From: Flammeovirga sp. EKP202
Lineage (GTDB): Bacteria; Bacteroidota; Bacteroidia; Cytophagales; Flammeovirgaceae
NCBI RefSeq assembly: GCF_014534745.1
Contig: NZ_JACVVP010000010.1
Location: 124,001 to 188,000, forward strand
Length of the DNA: 64,000 nucleotides
Direction of reading: 5' to 3'
In this document: positions 55,169 through 62,859 of the stretch, piece after piece
Layout: each line of letters begins with the position of its first letter
Position numbering within the stretch: the first letter of the stretch is position 1
The notes under the pieces: generated by a model
The model's input: only the letters and a program-made list of their open reading frames with translations
What the model was told of the DNA's origin: nothing
Databases searched by the model: none
Translations under genes and position numbers: made by a program

Positions 55169-55795
55169 CTAAATACTTATAGATGCTAAATACTCTGGAA
55201 CATTAGAAATAATTCCATTCACTTTTTTATCAATCATATCTTTATAAATTGTTGCAATTTCTGCAACTGCAATACCCTCAGAACTGTCCATTCCCATACT
55301 TTCCATTGTTTCTTTCACATAGCCTGGACTGACCACATTGATGTTTACTCCATTTGTATCTTCCACTGCAATACACCTTACAAATGCTTCTAAACCTGCA
55401 CACGCTACTGCTAATGCACTTGCGTTTGGAATTGGGTAAGTACTTGCCAAACCGGAAGTTACAATAACAAAACCTTCAGGTTTTAGATGATTAACAGCTT
55501 CCTTAATAAGGTTTACATTGGCAATTACTTTGGAGTTAAGAGAATATTGAAAAGCTTCTATCTCTAATTCTTTTAATGATCCCATACTACCATCACCAAC
55601 AGTTGAAATCACTCCATCAATACCCTCTATTTCCGTAAACATTTTCTGTATACTTTCTGGTTCTAATAGGTCTACATTATAATCACCACTTGTTCTGCCA
55701 ATGGCAATTACTTCGTGCTCTTTTTGTAATAATTCAACGATACCTGAACCAATAGTACCTGTACCTCCGATCACTGCAATTTTCATCTTTTTCAT
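55169..55795 (-). CDS. Atypical short-chain dehydrogenase (SDR) family protein without the catalytic Tyr/Lys
   Basis: A cytosolic Rossmann-fold protein of 208 residues. The NAD(P)-binding motif GGTGTIGSGI (about 10-19) and NSKVIANVNLIKEA are clear. The classical YxxxK active site is missing: the segment aligned with YxxxKAGLE reads LAVACAGLEAFVR. Short SDR relatives with the same lack are known (the PRK07578-like group), and their activity is undefined. The gene follows the haloalkane dehalogenase by 71 bases on the same strand, with an HxlR regulator divergent from that pair, so it is probably part of the same stress- or substrate-induced operon (inference). Confidence 0.85.
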   Translation of the reverse strand: MKKMKIAVIGGTGTIGSGIVELLQKEHEVIAIGRTSGDYNVDLLEPESIQKMFTEIEGIDGVISTVGDGSMGSLKELEIEAFQYSLNSKVIANVNLIKEAVNHLKPEGFVIVTSGLASTYPIPNASALAVACAGLEAFVRCIAVEDTNGVNINVVSPGYVKETMESMGMDSSEGIAVAEIATIYKDMIDKKVNGIISNVPEYLASISI

Positions 55796-55866
55796 TATTT
55801 TAAATTTATATATTAATAGATTTGAAGTATCCCCCTACCTAAATTGTATAGATGTAAGGGTTGTTA

Positions 55867-56853
55867 TTAGACTACTCTCTTCTGAAATGTTTCTTTCCAA
55901 TTCAATATATTTTCTACTAAAGCCTCCGCTTGATCCTCCTGCAAGAAATGTGATGCATTAGAAATCGTTATATGCGGTTGATTTTTTGCTCCTTTAAAAT
56001 TGGTTTGAAATTGAGTATCATATCCTTTCCCAGCTAAAAAAGGATCATTATCACTGAACAAAGTCAATACGGGTTTCTCCCATTTTTTTAGCTTCTTCCA
56101 CGCTTCATTGACCTCATTGATATCTGTTGCTATTATCTGAGGCATTGTTCTTGGGCCTGCCATGAATTGTTGATCTGGAAAAGGGGCATTATAGGCTTCC
56201 ATTTCAGCCGTACTCAAAGTTCTATTGGTCAACACCTGCATTATTTTACCAATATTGAGTTGTTTTGACCTTGCAAAATAGCCACTCCAATTCCCAAAGG
56301 TTTTATTTGCCTCAAACTTTTCAATCGAGGGCTGACCACTTAAAGTAGTCATCAATTTCATAGTAATTGGAAATAAGTATTTTCCTAAACCTTTAATTTC
56401 GGCCAAGGCTGTATTTGCTACAACCAAATGGCTCAACCAATCTGGGTGATCAGCCAAGACCCTTAAACCTATCAACCCTCCCCAATCTTGCATAAAAGTC
56501 ATCGCGTCTTTTATGCCTAATGTATTGACAAACTCAGTGACCCATAATACATGATTGGAATAAGTGTGATCTTTTGGATCAACAGGTTTATCTGATTTCC
56601 CAAAACCAATTAAGTCTGGAGCAATTACATGAAAGCCCGCTTCAACAAAATACTTTATCATATGCCTGTATAAATAGCTCCATGAAGGTTGCCCGTGTAA
56701 GAGGAAAATTGTCTTTTCATTTCCTTTACCTTCTTCCACATAATGCATTCTAACTCCTCCTTCCAATACCATATAGTTTTCTCTAAAAGGATAATCTTCT
56801 AAGTTTTTAAAAGCATCATCAGGTGTTCGAATAAATTGAATTTGATTATTCAT
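55867..56853 (-). CDS. Haloalkane dehalogenase (alpha/beta hydrolase, HLD-I type)
   Basis: Predicted to hydrolyse carbon-halogen bonds of haloalkanes to alcohols in the cytosol. 328 residues, close to the size of DhlA-type enzymes. The oxyanion segment LLHGQPSWSYLYR carries Gln where Glu or Asn is usual (HGEPTWSYLYR), and the Trp there is the family position. Nucleophile Asp123 is followed by Trp124 (MQDWGG), the halide-holding residue. The base is His302 (NASHFLQED) and the acid is likely Asp268 or Asp270 (FSDNDPF). The order nucleophile-acid-His and the QDWGG signature separate it from epoxide hydrolases. Divergent from an HxlR regulator, with an operator between them; an atypical SDR gene lies downstream. 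Confidence 0.85.
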   Translation of the reverse strand: MNNQIQFIRTPDDAFKNLEDYPFRENYMVLEGGVRMHYVEEGKGNEKTIFLLHGQPSWSYLYRHMIKYFVEAGFHVIAPDLIGFGKSDKPVDPKDHTYSNHVLWVTEFVNTLGIKDAMTFMQDWGGLIGLRVLADHPDWLSHLVVANTALAEIKGLGKYLFPITMKLMTTLSGQPSIEKFEANKTFGNWSGYFARSKQLNIGKIMQVLTNRTLSTAEMEAYNAPFPDQQFMAGPRTMPQIIATDINEVNEAWKKLKKWEKPVLTLFSDNDPFLAGKGYDTQFQTNFKGAKNQPHITISNASHFLQEDQAEALVENILNWKETFQKRVV

Positions 56854-56916
56854 CTTTTGCGTGGTTATGTTTGATTATGCTTGTAAAACTAGGAGAGATG
56901 ATTTATTTTAGAAACT

Positions 56917-56943
56917 AAGTATACAAAATATACTAGTATACTT
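56917..56943. promoter_or_regulatory. Palindromic operator between haloalkane dehalogenase and hxlR-type genes
   Basis: Perfect 8-bp arms AAGTATAC (56917-56924) / GTATACTT (56936-56943), with a nested perfect 12-bp palindrome TATACTAGTATA (56929-56940). Near-matches to the -7 element overlap it on both strands (TATACTTG toward the regulator, TATATTTTG toward the dehalogenase), so a bound regulator could block both promoters. HxlR-family proteins bind dyads of this type. Confidence 0.6.
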
Positions 56944-56966
56944 GAGGATACCAACTTTCATTAATA

Positions 56967-57323
56967 ATGGAAAAAAGATATAAAACACCGAAGGAATGTT
57001 TAGGTAAATTAATGCCTGTTAGAGACACTCTTGATATTTTTCAAGGGAAATGGAAAATACAGATTATCAGTGTATTAATGTATTATGATGAATGTAGTTT
57101 TAAACTATTAAAAGAATCTGTAAAAGGGATTACTTCCAAAATGTTGTCAAAGGAACTAAAAGAACTAGAGGTAAATCAGTTAGTTGAGCGAGAGGTGATA
57201 GATACAAGACCAGTCACTATTCGGTATCGAATTACACCTTATGGTGAAAGTAGCAGAGATATTATTATAGCATTATACAATTGGGGGGTTGAGCACCGAA
57301 AAAAGATTATTGGGAAGGAATAA
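56967..57323 (+). CDS. HxlR-family winged-helix transcriptional regulator
   Basis: 118 residues with the compact HxlR/DUF24 layout: an N-terminal Cys (ECLGKLMPV), the GKWKIQIISVL helix, the recognition helix region SFKLLKESVKGITSKMLSKELKELE, the wing (REVIDTRPVTIRYRIT) and YGESSRDII with a C-terminal dimer helix. Several HxlR proteins sense aldehydes, quinones or reactive electrophiles through a conserved N-terminal Cys; Cys11 here could play that part (inference). It is divergent from the haloalkane dehalogenase-SDR operon, with an operator in the 113-base gap, and probably represses both that operon and itself. Confidence 0.9.
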   Translation: MEKRYKTPKECLGKLMPVRDTLDIFQGKWKIQIISVLMYYDECSFKLLKESVKGITSKMLSKELKELEVNQLVEREVIDTRPVTIRYRITPYGESSRDIIIALYNWGVEHRKKIIGKE

Positions 57324-57412
57324 TTTCGAAATTTATGAACACTCGCCCCCATCACTGACCTATGAATTAATCAATATTTAATGAGATTATAAAGAGGAAG
57401 TACAATAATAGC

Positions 57413-57967
57413 CTACTGAAGAAATACATTCAAACTTGTAGAATCTTCCTCTATGCTAGCATAAACATTCATAAGGTGAATCAATTTTGACTTTGTTATT
57501 GACAACGATGAATCATCCTGAGCATAAAAAAGTATCAACTTAGAAATATCTTCTGCCAGTTCATTTTGTCTGTTTTTATTGTTGATTTCCATTTCCAATA
57601 CTTCTTTTAGCTGATTTTGATGATATGATACTGGGTTGGTTGATACTCTTTTATAAATACTATCATTTTTTAGATGTAAAGTATTACTCCTTTTGATATA
57701 CCAACATACTTCACTCATACAAAAATTCTTTAGGTGTAGCTTGTAATTCGCTGAATCGGTATTCAATATTAATGTAGATGATAAATCCTCACAGGATCTT
57801 TCTTCAATAGTTTTAACCAGATGTTGGTACGTTTGCATTGTATCAATATCTATTAGGAAGTATTTGTAGGCTGGATTCTTATCTCCGAATTCAACATCTG
57901 TTTTAGTATGGCAAGAAGACAAGAGTAAAATAAAAAAACAACTAAGAGTAATGATTATTGATTGCAT
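57413..57967 (-). CDS. Lipoprotein of unknown function
   Basis: 184 residues with a clear lipoprotein signal (MQSIIITLSCFFILLLSSC, Cys at 19). The mature part is helical and charged, with three further cysteines (SCEDLSS, FCMSEVC). I recognise no family. It has its own region upstream and ends convergent to the HxlR gene. No operon partner is visible; the palindrome at 58019 lies upstream of its start. Confidence 0.65.
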   Translation of the reverse strand: MQSIIITLSCFFILLLSSCHTKTDVEFGDKNPAYKYFLIDIDTMQTYQHLVKTIEERSCEDLSSTLILNTDSANYKLHLKNFCMSEVCWYIKRSNTLHLKNDSIYKRVSTNPVSYHQNQLKEVLEMEINNKNRQNELAEDISKLILFYAQDDSSLSITKSKLIHLMNVYASIEEDSTSLNVFLQ

Positions 57968-58018
57968 AGATTACCTTATTGAAATATGAATATCACCTAA
58001 ATATTAGTCACTCAACCA

Positions 58019-58056
58019 CCTCAAAAACCCATGAATTAATTCATGGGTTTTTGAGG
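58019..58056. repeat. REP-like 38-bp perfect palindrome, left copy beside the transposase remnant
   Basis: The 38 bases are perfectly self-complementary; the core is CCCATGAATTAATTCATGGG. It includes the final in-frame stop codon (58041-58043) of the minus-strand transposase remnant. The same core recurs at 58568-58593. Confidence 0.85.
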
Positions 58057-58490
58057 AATGAAGGATAATGGCAACTAGATTCTAGATAACTTAACTCAGA
58101 TAAGAAATCAATTTTTTGATGCTTTTCCCATTGTTTTTTAATATAGTTTATCACAGTCGGCACTCGATCTGGACTTACAGAAAAAGCACAATACCCTACT
58201 TGCCATTCAAACTGAAGTCAATACCAATCTTCAGTGTTTATACTTCTTGACGAGGCACCTTTTAACTTTTTGACAACTTCTGCAATACTTTGAGTACTGG
58301 GCAAACGAATCAAACAATGAATATGCTCTTTATAGCCATTTACAAAGTATAGGTTTATTTCATTCTTTGATGCTATTTCTCTTAAAAGTGGAGATAATTT
58401 ATGGCTGATTACATCTCTGCTTAATAAGGGTTCTCTATCTTTTGTAGCCCATACAATATGAAACCATAATTGACTGTTTTGATGAGGCAT
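58041..58490 (-). pseudogene. IS200/REP-associated tyrosine transposase (Y1/RAYT-type), interrupted by an in-frame TGA
   Basis: The first 90 codons (58490 down to 58221) encode an IS200-like Y1 transposase start: LWFHIVWATKDREPLLS and the HUH metal motif EHIHCLIRL, then STQSIAEVVKKLKG. A TGA at 58218-58220 stops it. Without any frame change, translation continues with typical family sequence: FEWQVGYCAFSVS and VINYIKKQWEKHQ, which contains the expected catalytic Tyr. It ends at the TGA in the left palindrome, giving the usual family length of about 150. A single nonsense mutation is the simplest explanation. The truncated product would have the HUH site but not the Tyr nucleophile. Identical palindromes lie on both sides, as in REP/RAYT arrangements. 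Confidence 0.85.
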
Positions 58491-58567
58491 GGAGTTAGTC
58501 TTTAGATGATGAATCGAAATTTAAATCTAAGAATATTTATCAAATTCTACTAACCTTCTACCCTCAA

Positions 58568-58593
58568 AAACCCATGAATTAATTCATGGGTTT
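58568..58593. repeat. REP-like palindrome, right copy, overlapping the DUF523 stop codon
   Basis: 26-bp perfect palindrome with the core CCCATGAATTAATTCATGGG, identical to the core at 58019-58056. On the minus strand it supplies the last codons and stop of the DUF523 gene (ACA AAC CCA TGA). Confidence 0.8.
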
Positions 58594-59048
58594 GTAGATT
58601 TGAGAGGATTTTCTTTGTATTCCTCATCCGTCACCACATTCACACCATTTTTAAAAAGTTTATCAGCCACTACCCCATTCCCTTCAATCAGTTTACCAGA
58701 AAAAGTGCCGTCATAGATTTTTCCAAACCCACAAGAAGGGCTTCTTGCCTGCAAAATCGCATCCGTAATATTATTTTCTTTACAGATTTTTAATACCTCA
58801 TCTGCTGCATTCAAAAACTGTTGGGTGTATTCATTCCCTTGCTTGCTCGTTACCTTTATACCGTTATCTGTTTGCTGAATTTCTACAGGTTCTCTTGGTG
58901 TCGATAAACCGGCAATCACTTCTGGACAAACTGGAATTGCCTCACCTGTTTCAATCATCTTTTCTAAATTGACGGTGGATGAACAAGTGGCATTGTATCT
59001 ACATTTTACACCTACGAGGCATGAACTGATAATATATTTAGGAGTCAT
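58584..59048 (-). CDS. DUF523-domain protein
   Basis: A cytosolic protein of 154 residues of the DUF523 family, with no established biochemical role. Conserved features: the N-terminal ISSCLVGVKCRYNA with two cysteines, VCPEVIAGLSTPREP with another, and ILQARSPSCGFGKIYDG. The conserved cysteines suggest metal or Fe-S binding (inference). The very C-terminus (STNP and stop) is encoded by a mobile-type palindrome, so the natural end of the protein may have been replaced when the palindrome inserted. It lies upstream of the transposase remnant on the same strand, with the palindrome between them. Confidence 0.88.
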   Translation of the reverse strand: MTPKYIISSCLVGVKCRYNATCSSTVNLEKMIETGEAIPVCPEVIAGLSTPREPVEIQQTDNGIKVTSKQGNEYTQQFLNAADEVLKICKENNITDAILQARSPSCGFGKIYDGTFSGKLIEGNGVVADKLFKNGVNVVTDEEYKENPLKSTNP

Positions 59049-59157
59049 TTTGGTTGAATCTGCTTAGATTATAATGGTTAATAACAATACAAAAAAAGGG
59101 ATAATCTGTAAATAATCATATTTGAAATGAAAATCATGAGGATATTTTCTGTAAAAA

Positions 59158-59200
59158 AGGGTGTAAAAACTAAAAATTAGGAGGTAATAAAATTAATTGG
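59158..59200 (+). promoter_or_regulatory. Putative PUL regulatory motif upstream of the sulfatase pair
   Basis: Runs from AGGGTGTAAAAA through ACTAAAAATTAGGAGGTAAT to TTAATTGG. 31 of 43 bases match 32739-32781 (on the opposite strand) in an ungapped comparison. It ends 85 bases before the start codon. Confidence 0.5.
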
Positions 59201-59285
59201 TCATTTCTAACATAAGAGTACACAAATGAGGTGTTGTTCTCACACTACCTTGCCAACATAAATTATTATTCTTCGAACAATTGAA

Positions 59286-61124
59286 ATGAAATGTCGAATG
59301 AGAACATGGAATAAACTTTTGTTTGGCCTATTTACACTAATGGTCTTCCATAAAGAAGTAAGGTCAGATGATAAGAAACCTACAGATAAACCTAATGTTA
59401 TTATAATCATTACGGACGATCAGGGTTATGGTGACATTGCCGCTCATGGTAATAAAATCATCAAAACACCTGCGATGGATCGCTTAAAAAATCAAGGCGT
59501 TGCTTTTGAAAACTTCCATGCAGGTTCTACTTGTGCTCCTTCTAGGTCAGCACTAATGACGGGTATGGAAGGACATAGGGCTGGTGTTTGGCATACGATT
59601 GCGGGCTGTAATTTATTAAGAGAGAAATTCACGGCTATGCCTCAAGTTTTCCAAGACAATGGATATGCAACTGCTCTTTTTGGAAAGTGGCATTTAGGAG
59701 ATGCTTATCCTTATTTACCTGAGAATAGAGGCTTTGAGACCGCTTTGTATCATAGTGCTGGAGGAATTGGTCAAACTCCTGACTTTTGGGACAACGACTA
59801 CTTTGATGATGTGTACTTAAGAAATGGAAAACCGGAACGTTTCAAAGGATATTGCACAGATGTGTTTTTTGATGAGGCGATGAAATATATGGAAGAGAAA
59901 AAAGATCAACCTTTCTTTTTATATCTTTCAACAAACGCTCCTCATGGGCCACTAAACGTACCTGAAGAATATTATAACCTTTATAAAGACGAAGAGGATC
60001 TTTTGGATTTCCAAAAAGCCTACTATGGTATGATCACCAATATTGATGATAATATCTCTCGATTAGAAAAGAAGTTGAAAGAACTTAAAATCGCTGACAA
60101 TACCATTCTGATCTTTACAACAGATAACGGTACACAATACGGTTGGAGAAAAATTGATGGAAAAGAATACGGTTTTAATGCCAATATGAAAGGTTTGAAA
60201 AGTTCGCATTATGATGGTGGACACAGAGTACCGTTCTTTATGTATTGGAAAAATGGTAAACTGAAAAAGGGCAAGACCATTGATCAGCTGGTGATGAGTT
60301 ATGATGTTTTACCGACTTTAATTGAGCTTTGTGGATTAGAAAAACCGAAGGATACAGAATACGACGGTAAAAATGTTTCCCCACTGATTTATGGTGATGG
60401 AAAAGATTGGGATTCTCGTTATGCTGTATTGGATAAGAATAAAACACAACACCCTGTAAAATGGAAATTAAGTGCTGTTATGGACAATGATTGGCGTCTA
60501 ATTAATGGGAAAGAACTTTATAATATTAAAGAAGATGTGGGGCAGGAAAATGATATTGCTTCAGCTCACCCGGAGAAAGTAAAGGAAATGAGAGACGCTT
60601 ATGAAAAATGGTGGGAGCATGTTTCCAAAGACTTCAGTAAATTTGAGTATTATAAAGTAGGAGTTGAAGGAATTGAGGAAACAGCTTTGACAGTACATGA
60701 TATTCATTCGGATAAACCATTGGCTTGGAATCAAGATCTAATTCGTGATCCATTGAGTGGTAAAAAACCAGCTTTGGCAGATGATGGATTCTGGACAATT
60801 GATGTACAAGAGGAAGGTTATTATAATGTAACTTTATCAAGATGGCCAAAAGAATCTGGGTTAAGTTTTGATTCAGAAGTTGAAGCTTTAGGAACTACAC
60901 AACCTTGGTATATCGCTCGTCCTGAAGGCAGAGTAATGCCTCTCAAAAAAGCAATTTTGGAGATCGATGCATTAAGAGTAAAACAAGATGTGGATATGAC
61001 CTCAAAGGGAACTTCATTTAGAGTATATTTGAATGAAGGGAAAGCAAGATTGGTGGGTAAATTCACTGATGAAGACAAAAAAGACATTTCAGCATTTTAT
61101 GTTTATATATCAAAAGAGAAATAA
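59286..61124 (+). CDS. Exported S1-family sulfatase with a C-terminal extension
   Basis: 612 residues; an N-terminal signal (about 8-27, ending near EVRS) exports it. Sulfatase features: IIITDDQGYGD metal site, STCAPSRSALMTG with a canonical C-x-P-x-R motif (Cys83, to be converted to formylglycine), ALFGKWHLGD, YLSTNAPHGPL, IFTTDNGTQYG. The catalytic part ends near residue 460; a 150-residue strand-rich extension follows (SKFEYYKVGVEGIEETALTV to the end). Such extensions occur in some S1 subfamilies. The next gene, 3 bases downstream, is a second sulfatase. The maturase needed for formylglycine formation is not in the window. Exact sulfate position and sugar are unknown. Confidence 0.92.
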   Translation: MKCRMRTWNKLLFGLFTLMVFHKEVRSDDKKPTDKPNVIIIITDDQGYGDIAAHGNKIIKTPAMDRLKNQGVAFENFHAGSTCAPSRSALMTGMEGHRAGVWHTIAGCNLLREKFTAMPQVFQDNGYATALFGKWHLGDAYPYLPENRGFETALYHSAGGIGQTPDFWDNDYFDDVYLRNGKPERFKGYCTDVFFDEAMKYMEEKKDQPFFLYLSTNAPHGPLNVPEEYYNLYKDEEDLLDFQKAYYGMITNIDDNISRLEKKLKELKIADNTILIFTTDNGTQYGWRKIDGKEYGFNANMKGLKSSHYDGGHRVPFFMYWKNGKLKKGKTIDQLVMSYDVLPTLIELCGLEKPKDTEYDGKNVSPLIYGDGKDWDSRYAVLDKNKTQHPVKWKLSAVMDNDWRLINGKELYNIKEDVGQENDIASAHPEKVKEMRDAYEKWWEHVSKDFSKFEYYKVGVEGIEETALTVHDIHSDKPLAWNQDLIRDPLSGKKPALADDGFWTIDVQEEGYYNVTLSRWPKESGLSFDSEVEALGTTQPWYIARPEGRVMPLKKAILEIDALRVKQDVDMTSKGTSFRVYLNEGKARLVGKFTDEDKKDISAFYVYISKEK

Positions 61125-61127
61125 GCA

Positions 61128-62675
61128 ATGAAACTAAAATATATACTTCAATGGGTGATATTTTTCGGTACGATAGGCTCACTATCTGCACAAGAAAATA
61201 AACGCCCAAATATCATTTTTCTATTATCTGATGATCATACAAGTATCGCTACGGGGTGCTATGGGAATGATCAGGTGGTCACCCCAAATATGGATAAATT
61301 GGCAGAAACGGGGGTTCAGTTTATGAATCACTACAACACCACTTCCATCTGTATGGCAAGTAGAGCAATCTATATGACGGGTATGTTTGAATACAAAACA
61401 GGTTGTAATTTTGAGCATGGTCCTATGAGAAAAGCGACTTTCCAAAAGTCTTTCCCTATGCTTCTTCGTGACGCAGGTTATTTTACAGGTTTTGCCGGAA
61501 AATTTGGTTTTGCAGTTTCAGATGGCACTGACCCAACTGATAAAACTTGGGATGTACTTCCAGTGGATCAATTTGATGTATGGGGAGGTGGTTTAGGTCA
61601 AACTAAATACAAAACAGAAAAGAATAAATACATTAAAAAATACGCTGATAAATACCCACACAGTACAAGAGCGTATGCTGCTTGGGCACATGATTTTATA
61701 GAGGAGGCTAAAGATTCAGGAAAACCTTTCTGTATGTCTATTAGTTTCAAAGCGCCTCACCTTCCTTTCACACCTGACGTCTATTTTGATGCAGTTTATG
61801 AAGGTAAAACGTATAAAAAGCCTGCAAACTACGGGGCAGAAAATGCGGAACATTTAGCACCTCAAGCGAAGACAGGTAGACAATACAAACAGTATGAGTT
61901 TTGGAGAGATACGGAAGAGAATTATCAAGAAGCCATCAAACGTTATAATCAATTGATTCATGGTGTGGATTATGCCATTGGTATGATCAGAAAATCTTTG
62001 GAAGAATTAGGTGTGGATGAAAATACGATTATCATTTATGCAGGTGATAATGGTTACAGTTGTGGCGCTCATAATTTAGGTGGAAAAGTATTGCCTTATG
62101 AAGAAGCATCTAAATCTCCATTGTTAATTTTTGATCCAAGAATGAAAGCGAAAGGTGGACAGAGAGAAACCATTACATCTAGTATCGATATCGCTCCTAC
62201 TATCTTAAAAATGGCCGGCTTGGAAGTCCCCAATAACATGGATGGTGAAAACTTAATTCCATTAATGAATAAGAAAAAAGGAATCAAAAGAGATCATATT
62301 CCATTGATGAACTTCTTCGGTAATGACGAAATCCAAGAGATGTCAGTGGTCACAAAAGACTGGAAATACATCTACTGGCAATACGAAGATGAGCGTATGA
62401 AACCTACTGAAGAATTGTATTATGTAGGGAAAGATCGCTTGGAAATGAATAATGTAATTACTGAAAAGAAATATAATAAACAACTGCAAAAAATGAGAGC
62501 TTTGTATGATGCTCAAGTGGAACAGTTAAAAGAAAATGCAGTCCCTTATCACGATTACCAAAAGTACGGTGTATTGTTTGACAGAAAATCTTCTGCAGAA
62601 GACAAAAAGCCATTCTTAAGAGGAACTTATGAAGAGCAAATGAAAGGGAAAAAGCCTAAGAATCACTTTAATTAA
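61128..62675 (+). CDS. Exported S1-family sulfatase
   Basis: 515 residues with a signal peptide (MKLKYILQWVIFFGTIGSLS, cleavage near AQE). Motifs: FLLSDDHTSIATGCYGND, the formylglycine segment TSICMASRAIYMTG (Cys75; C-x-A-x-R, an accepted variant), GKFGFAVSDG, KAPHLPFTPD and IIYAGDNGYSCGAHNLGGK. The C-terminal subdomain carries VVTKDWKYIYW and ELYYVGKDRLEMNN. It differs clearly from the sulfatases at 59286 and 24353, so the PUL appears to carry three S1 subfamilies, consistent with more than one sulfate position. Co-transcribed with the preceding sulfatase (3-base gap); a MITE-like repeat separates it from the next propeller gene. Confidence 0.92.
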   Translation: MKLKYILQWVIFFGTIGSLSAQENKRPNIIFLLSDDHTSIATGCYGNDQVVTPNMDKLAETGVQFMNHYNTTSICMASRAIYMTGMFEYKTGCNFEHGPMRKATFQKSFPMLLRDAGYFTGFAGKFGFAVSDGTDPTDKTWDVLPVDQFDVWGGGLGQTKYKTEKNKYIKKYADKYPHSTRAYAAWAHDFIEEAKDSGKPFCMSISFKAPHLPFTPDVYFDAVYEGKTYKKPANYGAENAEHLAPQAKTGRQYKQYEFWRDTEENYQEAIKRYNQLIHGVDYAIGMIRKSLEELGVDENTIIIYAGDNGYSCGAHNLGGKVLPYEEASKSPLLIFDPRMKAKGGQRETITSSIDIAPTILKMAGLEVPNNMDGENLIPLMNKKKGIKRDHIPLMNFFGNDEIQEMSVVTKDWKYIYWQYEDERMKPTEELYYVGKDRLEMNNVITEKKYNKQLQKMRALYDAQVEQLKENAVPYHDYQKYGVLFDRKSSAEDKKPFLRGTYEEQMKGKKPKNHFN

Positions 62676-62690
62676 GATGGTTTGAATGTT

Positions 62691-62771
62691 GTTCGGTGGA
62701 CGTTGCAATGCAACGTCCCTACACTAGCGTAATTATGTAGGGACGTTTTATTAAAACGTCCGCTGAACCAC
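62691..62771. repeat. MITE-like palindromic repeat, copy B
   Basis: 81 bp with inverted ends GTTCGGTGGACGTTGC... and ...AACGTCCGCTGAACCAC, enclosing GTCCCTACAC and TGTAGGGACG as an inner inverted pair. Related to 37312-37429 but shorter. No coding capacity. Confidence 0.7.
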
Positions 62772-62859
62772 ATCTGAAACATCTGATATCAATACCACAC
62801 GCCAACAACTTCAGTTTTGGCAAACAAAACAACAGACTACTTAAAAGATATTTTTTGAA

